Below, in pieces: positions 1 to 10,237 of a stretch of 64,000 nucleotides of DNA. Numbering within the stretch: position 1 is the first letter of the stretch; each line of letters starts with the position of its first letter. The position numbers were made by a program, and so were the translations under genes. The stretch comes from Pseudomonas schmalbachii. GTDB lineage: Bacteria; Pseudomonadota; Gammaproteobacteria; Pseudomonadales; Pseudomonadaceae. The stretch covers positions 310,001 to 374,000 of the forward strand of contig NZ_JAELYA010000002.1 of the NCBI RefSeq assembly GCF_017589465.1, read 5' to 3'. The notes beneath the pieces are model-generated. The model had not been told where the DNA came from. It was given only the letters and a program-made list of their open reading frames with translations, and did not search any database.

Positions 1-976
1 GGCTCGCCGGCCCGAGCAGGTCCTGGGCGATGCGGAAGATGAAGCCCACCAGCACGCCGGTGAAGATGCGCTGACCGAGGGTGACCGAACGCAGCGGGCC
101 GAAGATGAAGGAAATCGCCATCAACACCAGCGCAGCGGTGACCAGCGGCTGCAGCACCTTGGTCCAGAACGCCAGCCAGTAACGATTGGTGCTCAGCCCC
201 TGCTCGGCGAGGTAATGGATGTACTGCCAGAGCCCGCTGATCGACAGCGCTTCCGGCTCCATCACCACGGTATTCAGCAGTTGCGGGCTGAGCTGGACGC
301 CCCACTCCTCACTGCCCCGGGTCTGCACCTCGCTGCGCTTCTGGTCGGGGTAGATCATGGTGGTGGTCACGTCTTCCAGCAGCCAGTGCTTGTCCTGGAA
401 GGTCGCGCGCTTGGCGAAACTGGCGCTCTGCAGGTTGTGCTGGGCGTCGAACTGGTAGCGCGTCACGCCGTACAGCACGCCGTTCGGCTGCACCGCGTTG
501 ATATGGATGAATTCATCACCCTGGCGGTGCCACAGCCCGCGCTTGGCGCTCTGCGCGCCTTCGCCGCTCTGCGCCAGGGCGCGGCCGCTCTGCGCCATGG
601 TTTCGGTCCAGGGCACGATGTACTCGCCGACCAGGATGCCGGCGAACATCAGCACCAGCATTGGCTTCATCACCGCCCAGACGATCTGCGACAGGGAAAC
701 CCCGGCCGCGCGCATGATGGTCAGCTCGCTGCTGCTGGCCAGGCTACCGAGACCGACCAGGCAGCCGATCAGCGCCGCCATCGGCAGCATCTCGTAGGCC
801 TTGCTGGGCGCGGTGAGCAGGACGAATTTCAGCGCCTCGACGATGGTGTAGCTGTCGTCCAGCGAGCCCAGCTGATCGATGAAGGCGAACAGCAGGGCGA
901 GACCGAGAATGACACCGAGCACCGCGAGGATGCTGAAGAACACCGTGGTGCCGATATAGCGATTCAACTTAACCAT
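1..976 (-). CDS. lptG: LPS export system permease LptG (3' end cut by window edge)
   Basis: Inner-membrane permease that works with LptF and the LptB ATPase to pull lipopolysaccharide out of the inner membrane towards the LptA/LptD bridge. The reading frame opens with MVKLNRYIGTTVFFSI, a first membrane helix typical of LptG, and stays open to the window edge, giving about 325 codons of a protein usually near 353 residues. The start codon lies inside the end of lptF (8 nt overlap), so the two are translationally coupled in one leftward operon. Only the C-terminus is missing. Identification rests on sequence character plus the lptF partner. Confidence 0.9.
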   Translation of the reverse strand, partial: MVKLNRYIGTTVFFSILAVLGVILGLALLFAFIDQLGSLDDSYTIVEALKFVLLTAPSKAYEMLPMAALIGCLVGLGSLASSSELTIMRAAGVSLSQIVWAVMKPMLVLMFAGILVGEYIVPWTETMAQSGRALAQSGEGAQSAKRGLWHRQGDEFIHINAVQPNGVLYGVTRYQFDAQHNLQSASFAKRATFQDKHWLLEDVTTTMIYPDQKRSEVQTRGSEEWGVQLSPQLLNTVVMEPEALSISGLWQYIHYLAEQGLSTNRYWLAFWTKVLQPLVTAALVLMAISFIFGPLRSVTLGQRIFTGVLVGFIFRIAQDLLGPAS

Positions 977-2093
977 GAGCCAGCCTCCGGGCACGCGAGG
1001 CAGCCCATTTCAATCGCATGGGTTCCCAGTAAAGAAGCAGCAGGCCGATCGCCAGGAAGACGCCGTGCACCCACCAGAGGCCGAGGCCGAAGGAAAGCTT
1101 GCCCTTGTCGAGCATGCCGCGCGCGGCGATCAGCAGGGCCAGGTAGCTCATGTACAGCAGCACCGCCGGCAGCAGCTTGAGGAAGCGCCCCTGGCGCGGA
1201 TTGACCCGCGACAGCGGCACGGCCAGCAGGGTGACGACGAACACCAGCAGCGGAATGGAGATGCGCCACTGCAGCTCCGCGCGGTAACGCGGGTTTTCGC
1301 TGCCGATCAGTTGGGTGGTGGGCACCGCGTCACGGTCGTCGATCTCGCTGCTCACCTCGGGCTTGGGCAGCAGCACGCCGTAGGTGTCGTACTGGATCGC
1401 GCGGTAATCGGCCTGCCCAGGCGTGCCGTCGTAGCGATAGCCGTTGTGCAGGATCAGGTAGCGGCTGCCATCGGCATGCACTTCCTGCACGCCCTTTTCC
1501 GCCACCAGCAGGGAAATGCCGCGATCCTTGCCGCTGGCCGAGGTGTTCTTGTCGGAAATGAAGATGCCGCCCAGCGCGGTGCGGTCGTTCGACAGGCTTT
1601 CCGTGTAGGTCACCCGGGTGCCGTCCTTCATCGACTGGAAGCGCCCCGGCGCCAGGGTGTCGAATTCGGTCATGGCTTCCTGCTTGTTCAGCAGCAGCTG
1701 CATCTGCGCGATGCCCTGCGGCGCCAGCGACAGGCTCAGCCAGGCCACCACGGCGGCGACGACAGTCGCCGGAACCAGTGTGTAGGCGAACAGGCGCTGC
1801 TGGCTCATGCCGGTGGCCGAGAGCACGGTCATCTCGCTTTCCAGGTACAGCCGTCCATAGGCCAGCAGGATGCCGAGGAACAGCCCCAGCGGCAGGATCA
1901 GCTGCAGGAAGCCCGGCAGCCGCACCCCCATGATCATGAACAGCACGCCGGGCTCCAGCATGCCCTGCGCGGCCTGCGCCAGGTACTTGATGAAACGGCC
2001 GCTCATGATGATCACCAGCAGCACGGCGCTGACCGCGCTCAGGGTCACCAGCACTTCGCGGGCGAGATAACGGAAGACAATCAAACCGGACAC
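969..2093 (-). CDS. lptF: LPS export system permease LptF
   Basis: Partner of LptG in the LptB2FG ABC transporter that extracts LPS from the inner membrane. The 374-residue protein has the YjgP/YjgQ layout: an N-terminal helix group (LIVFRYLAREVLVTLSAVS onwards), a central periplasmic beta-jellyroll region at roughly residues 130-260, and C-terminal helices. Length matches the family (about 370). It lies upstream of lptG and overlaps it by 8 nt. The divergent pepA begins 190 bp away, as is usual in gammaproteobacteria, so the gap should carry back-to-back promoters. Confidence 0.95.
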   Translation of the reverse strand: MSGLIVFRYLAREVLVTLSAVSAVLLVIIMSGRFIKYLAQAAQGMLEPGVLFMIMGVRLPGFLQLILPLGLFLGILLAYGRLYLESEMTVLSATGMSQQRLFAYTLVPATVVAAVVAWLSLSLAPQGIAQMQLLLNKQEAMTEFDTLAPGRFQSMKDGTRVTYTESLSNDRTALGGIFISDKNTSASGKDRGISLLVAEKGVQEVHADGSRYLILHNGYRYDGTPGQADYRAIQYDTYGVLLPKPEVSSEIDDRDAVPTTQLIGSENPRYRAELQWRISIPLLVFVVTLLAVPLSRVNPRQGRFLKLLPAVLLYMSYLALLIAARGMLDKGKLSFGLGLWWVHGVFLAIGLLLLYWEPMRLKWAASRARRLAHG

Positions 2094-2181
2094 TCCAGGG
2101 TTGTCACGCTCGGGCGGCTACGCTCAAACTAGCCGCCTTGAACAGCATTGCCGGGCAGCCGTCGCGGCCCGGCGAAAATAG

Positions 2182-3771
<1,590 letters not shown>

Positions 3772-3778
3772 CTGTGTG

Positions 3779-3922
3779 CTTTTTTGGAGCCCAAAGCGTA
3801 GCGAGCGCAGCTCAGGCAAGGCGAAGGCCTGCGAAAAAGCGCAGTTTACGATTGGTAAATGAGCATTTTGAGCAGGCTTTCAACGCAGCATGAGCAAGCG
3901 CAGTAGCTTTGGGACCAAAAAA
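3779..3922. repeat. Long structured palindromic element between pepA and holC
   Basis: The whole gap between pepA and holC is an interrupted inverted repeat. The outer arms are TTTTTTGG-AG-CCCAAAGC (3780-3797) and GCTTTGGG-A-CCAAAAAA (3906-3922), matching except for one inserted base and one mismatch. Inside is a second long imperfect hairpin: GAAGGCCTGC (3823-3832) pairs with GCAGGCTTTC (3872-3881), and TTTAC (3845-3849) pairs with GTAAA (3855-3859) around a GATTG loop. The right outer arm runs into the A of the holC start codon, so the element provides holC's translation start region. It looks like a member of a dispersed extragenic family; that last point is inference. Confidence 0.7.
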
Positions 3923-4350
3923 TGACGAAGGTCGATTTTTACGTTCTACCCAGCGCCAGTCCGGATGCGCGCCTGACCTTCGCCTGCCGCCTCGCCGCCA
4001 AGGCCTGGCGGGAAGGCATGCGCGTCTATCTGCTGTGCGCCGACACGACGCAACGCGATGAAATGGACGCCCGCCTGTGGAGTTTCCGCGGCGAGGCGTT
4101 CATCCCGCACAGCGACGTCGAAGAGGATGCCGAGGCCCCGGTCGCACTGGGGCTCGACGCTCCGCCGGAAAGCCAGCGCGACCTGCTGATCAACCTGACC
4201 CTCGCCATTCCGGAGTTCGCCGGGCATTTCGCACGGATCGCCGAACTGGTGGTGGAAGAGCCGGCCATCCGCCAGGCGGCACGGGAGAATTTCCGGTCCT
4301 ACCGCCAGCGCGGCTATCCTTTGCAGGACCATCGTCTGTCGCGTCTTTGA
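3922..4350 (+). CDS. holC: DNA polymerase III chi subunit
   Basis: Chi subunit of the DNA polymerase III clamp loader, which pairs with psi and contacts single-strand binding protein. The 142-residue protein starts MTKVDFYVLPSASP, typical of HolC, and keeps the family pattern including the conserved C-terminal segment with RQRGYPLQ. Its start codon abuts the palindromic element upstream, so the only ribosome-site candidate is the GGGA inside that element's right arm. Gene order pepA-holC-hypothetical-valS is a conserved gammaproteobacterial arrangement, which supports the call. Confidence 0.93.
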   Translation: MTKVDFYVLPSASPDARLTFACRLAAKAWREGMRVYLLCADTTQRDEMDARLWSFRGEAFIPHSDVEEDAEAPVALGLDAPPESQRDLLINLTLAIPEFAGHFARIAELVVEEPAIRQAARENFRSYRQRGYPLQDHRLSRL

Positions 4351-4367
4351 GAGCCCAGCGCCGAACC

Positions 4368-4769
4368 ATGGAAAATCAGAAGCCCCCGAAAGACCCCGAC
4401 CACCTGCTGGACGACCTCGAGTCGATCCACGAACTGCTCGGCGAGTCGGGCAACGAACCGCCTCTCCTGACCGAATCCTTCGAGCCGGACAGCATTCCGC
4501 TGCTCTCCGATGTGGTCACCCCTGCCCCGCGCCCGCCGCAGCCAGCCGCCGAACCGCTGGATGACGATCTGCCGGTGGAGCCGCCGCTGCTGACCATTCC
4601 GGCCCCCGGCGCCAACTCGGAACAGGGCCGCCTCGACAGCGAACTGCGCGACGCCGCCCGCACGATCCTGCAGGACGTGATCGACGAGTTCGTGCCGCAG
4701 ATCGAAGCCGAACTGCAACGCCGCCTGGAAGACCGCCTGCAGTGGATCCTGACCAAGCGCGAGCCCTGA
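4368..4769 (+). CDS. Conserved hypothetical acidic protein between holC and valS
   Basis: 133-residue soluble protein starting MENQKPPKDPDHLLDDL, 17 nt after holC. The first 100 residues are rich in Asp, Glu and Pro and look disordered. The last 45 (ELRDAARTILQDVIDEF onwards) form an amphipathic helical segment that could be a protein-protein interaction tail. I recognise it only as the conserved pseudomonad gene at this place (PAO1 PA3833 from memory). No enzymatic motif is visible. Position suggests co-transcription with holC and valS; function unknown. Confidence 0.8.
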   Translation: MENQKPPKDPDHLLDDLESIHELLGESGNEPPLLTESFEPDSIPLLSDVVTPAPRPPQPAAEPLDDDLPVEPPLLTIPAPGANSEQGRLDSELRDAARTILQDVIDEFVPQIEAELQRRLEDRLQWILTKREP

Positions 4770-4775
4770 CGCGCC

Positions 4776-4844
4776 GTAGGTTGGGCTGAGCTTGCGAAGC
4801 CCAACGCCGCCATCGTTGGGCTTCACTGCGTTCAGCGCCAACAT
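4776..4844. repeat. REP-like palindrome, GTAGGTTGGGCTGAGC family
   Basis: The left arm begins GTAGGTTGGGCTGAGCTTG and the right arm ends with its near reverse complement (GTTCAGCGCCAAC). Inner arms GAAGCCCAAC and GTTGGGCTTC pair perfectly. The same element recurs around 13301, 17178, 27727, 31880, 48041 and 58368 in this window. Confidence 0.85.
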
Positions 4845-4945
4845 ACCCATCCTGCGATCCCGCAGCGCCTGTGGCCGGCAGCGAAGCCCAACCGCTATAC
4901 TCTCCGGTTTTCCCGTTTAGCCGCCTAAGGGTCCCGCCGCGCATC

Positions 4946-7795
4946 ATGGACAAGACCTACCAGCCCCATGCCATCGAATCTTCCTGGTACCAGACCTGGG
5001 AGAAGAGCAACTATTTCGCCCCGCAAGGTTCCGGCGAGCCGTACACCATCATGATCCCGCCGCCGAACGTCACCGGCAGCCTGCACATGGGTCACGGCTT
5101 CAACAACGCCATCATGGACGCGCTGATCCGTTTCCGCCGCATGCAGGGCCGCAACACCCTGTGGCAGCCGGGCACCGACCACGCCGGCATCGCCACCCAG
5201 ATGGTAGTGGAGCGCCAGTTGGCCGCCCAGGGCGTCGCCCGCCATGACCTCGGCCGCGAGAAGTTCCTCGATAAGGTGTGGGAGTGGAAGGAGCAGTCCG
5301 GCGGCACCATCACCCGGCAGATCCGCCGCCTGGGCTCGTCGGTGGACTGGTCGCGCGAGCGCTTCACCATGGACGACGGCCTCTCCGAAGCGGTCAAGGA
5401 AGCCTTCGTGCGCCTGCACGAGGACGGCCTGATCTACCGCGGCAAGCGTCTGGTCAACTGGGACACCAAGTTCCACACCGCCATTTCCGACCTGGAAGTG
5501 GAGAACCATGACGAGAAGGGCCACCTCTGGCACCTGCGCTACCCGCTGGCCGACGGCCACAAGACCGCCGACGGCAAGGACCACCTGGTCGTCGCCACCA
5601 CCCGCCCGGAAACCATGCTGGGCGACACCGCCGTCGCCGTGCATCCGGAAGACGAGCGCTACCAGGCGCTGATCGGCACCTTCGTCGAGCTGCCGCTGGT
5701 AGGCCGGCGCATCCCGATCATCGCCGACGAATACGTCGACCGCGAGTTCGGCACCGGCTGCGTGAAGATCACCCCGGCCCACGACTTCAACGACTACGAA
5801 GTCGGCAAGCGCCACAACCTGCCGCTGATCAACATCTTCGACCAGAACGCCGCCGTGCTGGCCACCGCCCAGGTGTTCAACCTCGACGGCAGCGTCAACG
5901 CCGACGTGGATGGCAGCCTGCCGGCCGCCTACGCCAACCTCGACCGCTTCGACGCGCGCAAGAAGATCGTCGCCGACTTCGAAGCCGCCGGCCTGCTCGA
6001 GAAGATCGACGACCACGCACTGAAGGTACCCAAGGGCGACCGCTCCGGCACCGTCATCGAGCCCTGGCTGACCGACCAGTGGTACGTCTCCACCAAGCCG
6101 CTGGCCGAGCCGGCCATCGCCGCCGTGGAAGACGGGCGCATCCAGTTCGTGCCGAAGCAGTACGAGAACATGTACTTCTCCTGGATGCGCGACATCCAGG
6201 ACTGGTGCATCAGCCGCCAGCTGTGGTGGGGCCACCGCATCCCCGCGTGGTACGACGAGGCGGGCAACGTCTACGTCGGCCGCAACGAGGCGGAAGTCCG
6301 CGCCAAGCACAACCTCGGCGAGCAACCGCTGCGCCAGGACGAGGACGTGCTGGACACCTGGTTCAGCTCGGGCCTGTGGACCTTCTCCACCCTCGGCTGG
6401 CCGGAACAGACCGAATTCCTCAAGACCTTCCACGCCACCGACGTGCTGGTCACTGGCTTCGACATCATCTTCTTCTGGGTCGCGCGCATGATCATGCTGA
6501 CCATGCACCTGATCAAGAACGAGGACGGCACGCCGCAGGTACCGTTCAAGACCGTCTACGTCCACGGTCTGGTGCGCGACGGCCAGGGCCAGAAGATGTC
6601 CAAGTCCAAGGGCAACGTGCTCGACCCGCTGGATATCGTCGACGGCATCACCCTCGACGCCCTGCTGGAAAAACGCACCAGCGGCATGATGCAGCCGAAG
6701 CTTGCGGAGAAGATCGCCAAGCAGACCAAGGCCGAGTTCCCCGAGGGCATCGCCAGCTACGGCACCGACGCGCTGCGCTTCACCTTCTGCTCGCTGGCGT
6801 CCACCGGCCGCGACATCAAGTTCGACATGGGCCGCGTCGAGGGCTATCGCAACTTCTGCAACAAGCTGTGGAACGCCGCCAACTTCGTCATCGAGAACAC
6901 CGATGGCAAGGACACCGGCGTCAACGGCGAGCCGGTCGAGCTGTCCTCGGTGGACCGCTGGATCATCTCGCAACTGCAGCGCACCGAGCAGGAAGTCACC
7001 CGCCAGCTCGACGCCTTCCGCTTCGACCTGGCCACCCAGGCCCTCTACGAATTCATCTGGGACGAGTACTGCGCCTGGTACCTGGAGCTGGTCAAGCCGG
7101 TGCTGTGGGACGAGAACGCCCCGATCGAGCGCCAGCGCGGCACCCGCCGCACCCTGATCCGCGTGCTGGAAGTGGCGCTGCGCCTGGCGCATCCGTTCAT
7201 GCCGTTCATCACCGAGGAAATCTGGCAGCGCATCAAGGCCCAGGCCGGCAAGCAGGGCGACACCCTGATGCTGCAACCCTGGCCGGTGGCCGACGAGTCG
7301 AAGATCGATGCCGCCGCGGAAGGCGACATCGAGTGGGTCAAGGCGCTGATGCTCGGCGTGCGGCAGATCCGCGGCGAGATGAACATCTCCATGGCCAAGC
7401 GCATCGACCTGATCCTCGCCAACGCTTCGCCGGAAGACCATCGCCGCCTGGCCGACAACGAGCCGCTGCTGATGAAGCTGGCCAAGCTGGAAACCATCCG
7501 CGTGCTGGCTGCAGGCGAGGAAGCGCCGATGTCCGCCACCGCGCTGGTCGGCGACATGCAGGTACTGGTGCCGATGGCCGGGCTGATCGACAAGACCGCC
7601 GAACTGGCGCGCCTGGACAAGGAAATCGCCCGCCTGGATGGCGAGGTCAAGCGCGTCGGCGGCAAGCTGGCCAACGAAGGCTTCGTGGCCAAGGCGCCGG
7701 CCGAGGTGATCGAGAAGGAACGCGCCAAACTGTCCGAGGCCGAACAGGCACTCAGCAATCTGCTCGTCCAGCGCGAAAAGATCGCCAGCCTGTAA
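4946..7795 (+). CDS. valS: Valyl-tRNA synthetase
   Basis: Class I aminoacyl-tRNA synthetase charging tRNA-Val, with an editing domain that hydrolyses Thr-tRNA-Val. The 949 residues carry the HIGH-type signature ([13 protein letters not shown] near residue 45) and the KMSKSKGN loop near residue 553. The C-terminal arm from about 880 is a coiled coil (repeated Leu/Lys/Glu from [14 protein letters not shown] on), as in the family. The start at 4946 ([12 protein letters not shown]) is preferred over the in-frame codon at 4871 because it matches the family N-terminus. A TATACT hexamer at 4896-4901 could be a -10 box, though no convincing -35 is visible. Confidence 0.98.
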   Translation: MDKTYQPHAIESSWYQTWEKSNYFAPQGSGEPYTIMIPPPNVTGSLHMGHGFNNAIMDALIRFRRMQGRNTLWQPGTDHAGIATQMVVERQLAAQGVARHDLGREKFLDKVWEWKEQSGGTITRQIRRLGSSVDWSRERFTMDDGLSEAVKEAFVRLHEDGLIYRGKRLVNWDTKFHTAISDLEVENHDEKGHLWHLRYPLADGHKTADGKDHLVVATTRPETMLGDTAVAVHPEDERYQALIGTFVELPLVGRRIPIIADEYVDREFGTGCVKITPAHDFNDYEVGKRHNLPLINIFDQNAAVLATAQVFNLDGSVNADVDGSLPAAYANLDRFDARKKIVADFEAAGLLEKIDDHALKVPKGDRSGTVIEPWLTDQWYVSTKPLAEPAIAAVEDGRIQFVPKQYENMYFSWMRDIQDWCISRQLWWGHRIPAWYDEAGNVYVGRNEAEVRAKHNLGEQPLRQDEDVLDTWFSSGLWTFSTLGWPEQTEFLKTFHATDVLVTGFDIIFFWVARMIMLTMHLIKNEDGTPQVPFKTVYVHGLVRDGQGQKMSKSKGNVLDPLDIVDGITLDALLEKRTSGMMQPKLAEKIAKQTKAEFPEGIASYGTDALRFTFCSLASTGRDIKFDMGRVEGYRNFCNKLWNAANFVIENTDGKDTGVNGEPVELSSVDRWIISQLQRTEQEVTRQLDAFRFDLATQALYEFIWDEYCAWYLELVKPVLWDENAPIERQRGTRRTLIRVLEVALRLAHPFMPFITEEIWQRIKAQAGKQGDTLMLQPWPVADESKIDAAAEGDIEWVKALMLGVRQIRGEMNISMAKRIDLILANASPEDHRRLADNEPLLMKLAKLETIRVLAAGEEAPMSATALVGDMQVLVPMAGLIDKTAELARLDKEIARLDGEVKRVGGKLANEGFVAKAPAEVIEKERAKLSEAEQALSNLLVQREKIASL

Positions 7796-7841
7796 CGATG
7801 GAAGCCTGCCCCTTCTTCACGTAATAGCGGGGAAAGCAGGC

Positions 7842-7895
7842 AGGGCGGGTGCAACCCGCCAACCCGGCAGCGTCATGGCGGGTTTCACCCGCCCT
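7842..7895. repeat. Inverted repeat of GGGCGGGT type
   Basis: A 19-bp arm at 7842-7860 (AGGGCGGGTGCAACCCGCC) is repeated in inverted orientation at 7877-7895 with one mismatch, separated by 16 nt. Each arm is itself nearly palindromic. It sits between valS and the terminator. Confidence 0.75.
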
Positions 7896-7916
7896 ACGCA
7901 GTGGGACAGGAAGCAC

Positions 7917-7950
7917 AAAAAAGCCCGTATCTCTCGATACGGGCTTTTTT
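7917..7950. terminator. Bidirectional rho-independent terminator
   Basis: Perfect stem AGCCCGTATC / GATACGGGCT with a TCTC loop, flanked by six A on the left and six T on the right, so it can stop transcription from valS (+) and from the small membrane protein gene at 7962-8234 (-). Confidence 0.92.
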
Positions 7951-7961
7951 CGTTCGCCGGC

Positions 7962-8234
7962 TTACAACCGGGTGCTGTACCAGCTGACCAGCAGCGCCAG
8001 CATCAGGCAGCCGTAGCCGAAACGGTAGAAGAAGCGATTCATCCGTGCAGTCGACTCGTCCAGCGCGACGGCCTGGGCTTCGTTCTGCGGCACCAGGCGT
8101 GCCGTGGCGCGCTGTTCGCGGCGACGGGTCGCCAGCAGCAGCCAGGCGCCAGCCAGGGTGAAGAACAGGGCCAGATCATTGAGAATCCGCCCGGGATCGG
8201 CCAGGAACTGATTCCAGAGGGCCTGCAGCGACAT
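7962..8234 (-). CDS. Small two-helix inner-membrane protein
   Basis: 90-residue hypothetical protein. Residues about 19-35 (LNDLALFFTLAGAWLLL) and 71-86 (FGYGCLMLALLVSWYS) are hydrophobic and probably span the membrane, with a polar Arg/Glu-rich loop between them. The start MSLQALW has a plausible purine-rich site (cggaggttt) just upstream. Its 3' end is 12 nt from the bidirectional terminator. It is conserved next to valS in pseudomonads as I remember (PA3835 position). No function can be assigned. Confidence 0.75.
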   Translation of the reverse strand: MSLQALWNQFLADPGRILNDLALFFTLAGAWLLLATRRREQRATARLVPQNEAQAVALDESTARMNRFFYRFGYGCLMLALLVSWYSTRL

Positions 8235-8480
8235 CGAAACCTCCGCTTCAGAACTGCACGCAGGTTATCGAAATAACGCTGAAGGTGAGTCTGTACGACG
8301 TGGCGCGCCAGGGACGGCCGCCAGTGAAATGGGAAAGACAGGCGCGGATTGTATACGAACGGACCACCGCGACGGGCCGATTGGCGACGAGCGTAGCGTC
8401 ATGCTCCGGTAACCTGCAGTTGGCACGCTGCTGGCTAGGGAATCCACACCACTTCTGGCCCACAGCCCCGGAGAATCGCC

Positions 8481-8687
8481 ATGCTCGAGATCGTTCCCCA
8501 CGAAAACGCATACCTGCTCGAACACCTGGATGAGATCGAGGCCGTCGTCACCGAGCTCTCGTTCAACGTCCAGGATGACCACTGGCTGGTGTACTGCCAG
8601 GCCAGCGGCCATGAGCATCTCGACCTGCCCGAAGGCAACGAGCGCATCGGCCTGCTCGACATGGACCCGTTCCACCAGGCGGCATGA
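8481..8687 (+). CDS. Small acidic conserved hypothetical protein
   Basis: 68-residue cytosolic protein starting MLEIVPHENAYLLEHLDEIE, preceded by a good ribosome site (ccggagaatcgcc) and followed 9 nt later by a strong terminator, so it is probably a free-standing gene. The composition is acidic (many Glu and Asp, two Trp/Tyr clusters) without signal peptide or membrane segment. I do not recognise a named family. The terminator and codon use (high GC at third positions) support it being a real gene. Confidence 0.65.
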   Translation: MLEIVPHENAYLLEHLDEIEAVVTELSFNVQDDHWLVYCQASGHEHLDLPEGNERIGLLDMDPFHQAA

Positions 8688-8696
8688 GCTGCAATG

Positions 8697-8726
8697 AAAA
8701 AGCCCGGGCAGTTGGCCCGGGCTTTT
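8697..8726. terminator. Bidirectional rho-independent terminator
   Basis: Stem AGCCCGGGC / GCCCGGGCT around a short AGTTG loop, with an A-run before and TTTT after. It lies between the convergent genes 8481-8687 (+) and 8745-9338 (-) and can serve both. Confidence 0.92.
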
Positions 8727-8744
8727 CGTTTTCCGACGAGACGA

Positions 8745-9338
8745 TCAGCGCTGATTGAGGGTCTGGCCGATGGTCGGGTCCTTGAACACGCGGGTCAGGG
8801 CGTCGCTGAGGACGTCGCTGACCAGCTTGCTGTTGGTCGCCTCGTTCGGCGCCATGCCGAAGCGCTGGTTCAGCGACGCGCCATAACGGCCGCTGTAGCG
8901 GCGCACGCTGTTCTGCACATCGACGCGGAAGGTCGCGCCGATATCCGCCTCGGTCACGTACATGCCTTCCTTCGGCGACTGGTATTTCAGCTCGGCCAGG
9001 GTCAGGGTCAGCTGCGGGGCGTTATAGGCGTTGGGCGACGGCGTGAAGCCGAGCAGACGCACCGCGGCTTCGGCCTGGGCCTGCAGCTTGGGAATCACAT
9101 CCTGGCTGCGTACGGTGATCGCACTGGTTTCCGCGTACAGGCCGCCACGGGTTCCGAGCGAAGTGTTCGGGCGGCCATCGACGACCCGCACCACCACCGG
9201 CTGGCCCTGGCCAACCGCGGTAATCGGGCCCTTGAAGACCGGTTGCGGATTCAGTTGTTGCGGGCTGAGGGCACAGCCGCTCAGGGCCAGGCCGGCAGCG
9301 GCGATCAGGCTGAGCAACAAACGAGGCAGCATGCTCAT
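8745..9338 (-). CDS. yajG: YajG-family outer-membrane lipoprotein
   Basis: 197-residue lipoprotein. The N-terminus MSMLPRLLLSLIAAAGLALSGC ends in a clear lipobox (LSGC, Cys22). The remainder (VVVRVVDGRPNTSLGTRGG, then QAQAEAAVRLLGF) matches the YajG family of uncharacterised lipoproteins in proteobacteria. Pro and small residues after Cys22 rather than Asp suggest outer-membrane sorting. The terminator lies 19 nt after the stop. In enterics yajG is next to ampG; that partner is not in this window. Function unknown. Confidence 0.82.
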   Translation of the reverse strand: MSMLPRLLLSLIAAAGLALSGCALSPQQLNPQPVFKGPITAVGQGQPVVVRVVDGRPNTSLGTRGGLYAETSAITVRSQDVIPKLQAQAEAAVRLLGFTPSPNAYNAPQLTLTLAELKYQSPKEGMYVTEADIGATFRVDVQNSVRRYSGRYGASLNQRFGMAPNEATNSKLVSDVLSDALTRVFKDPTIGQTLNQR

Positions 9339-9560
9339 CTCTCCATGGGTTGGGCATTTGATGGCCGGCAGTATACCGGCCGTCGGCTCGCGCTAACAGC
9401 GCATGACAATTGGACGCATGGGGAAGAAATCCAGTTCCACGCTCCCGACCATGAACCAGCAACGGGCAGGGCGCCCCACCACGGTGCATGGATCGGGAAA
9501 ATCCAGAGTACGCCACTAGGAAAAAAGTCTAAGGCGAAGGGTATTTTTTTCATTTCACCG

Positions 9561-9583
9561 TTATAATCGCCCCCCGATTATAA
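9561..9583. promoter_or_regulatory. Perfect palindrome with -10 hexamers on both strands
   Basis: TTATAATCG (9561-9569) and CGATTATAA (9575-9583) form a perfect 9-bp inverted repeat around CCCCC. Each arm holds TATAAT, the exact sigma-70 -10 consensus, one per strand (9562-9567 forward, 9582-9577 reverse). No good -35 is seen on either side, so an activator-dependent promoter or an operator overlapping the -10 is plausible. It sits between yajG and the mqo leader and contrasts with its GC-rich setting. Confidence 0.5.
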
Positions 9584-10237
9584 GGTCGCCTCCTGATCGG
9601 GCCCCGCAGAATGACAGCACCCTGTCGCTGCCACACCCTCATAGAGAGTCGCCATTCGCGTCGGTCACTGGCCGGTCGCGCTTTGTAACGCTTGTTGCGC
9701 AGAACTTGAGCATGGATGCAGCGTGTCTCCTCCCCCCGAGGTGGACGTGCCCGCAACAACGACTTCCTTTGAGCTTCACGTATCCATAAGAGCGTGATTT
9801 GAAGGTTTTTCACTACTTCACGAGAGTGTGGCGAGCAATGAAAAGTTTTGCGTCGGTAGAAGCACCATTAACGCCTGCCCCCGCAGCACTGAACAGCTTT
9901 GTCGGCACCGGAGCCACTCTGTACGAAGCCTGATGGCCTCACCACAGACTGATCTGGTTATGTCACGGACAGCGTTGCGTTCCGCCCTGAGGCAACCGGG
10001 CCCGAAGGTGCATCACTCCCTCCCCCTTCGTTCTCGGCCGCAACGACGCCCGTATGCGATTGCATCCTCGCCGAACGGCGCCAGGCAATCGTCGATGTCG
10101 CGAAGTATCGGAATTGCCGGTCCCCAGCCCCGAACAACGAGGAGAATCGATCTCCCACTCCGGGCTGCCAGTATCGAGCGCCAAGGCGCCAGACGGACCG
10201 TCATCAATTTGCTGCTGAAGAATCTGGAGACGCGTTA
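9584..10237 (+). other. Long leader upstream of mqo with small overlapping reading frames
   Basis: About 650 nt without a convincing gene. It contains a 31-codon frame at 9838-9933 (MKSFASVEAPLTPAP...), which ends TGATG with a 101-codon frame at 9933-10238, which in turn ends TAATG on the mqo start. Codon use in both is unlike the neighbouring genes (several AGT, TTA, GCA, CCA codons; the second is Arg/Ser-rich), so they may be a leader peptide plus chance, or untranslated RNA. No terminator or recognised riboswitch was found. Confidence 0.35.

Noticed and set aside
4925-7441. 838-codon open frame antisense to valS
   Set aside because: It mirrors the third-position GC bias of valS; its translation is His/Val/Gly/Gln-rich without domains, typical of shadows in GC-rich genomes.
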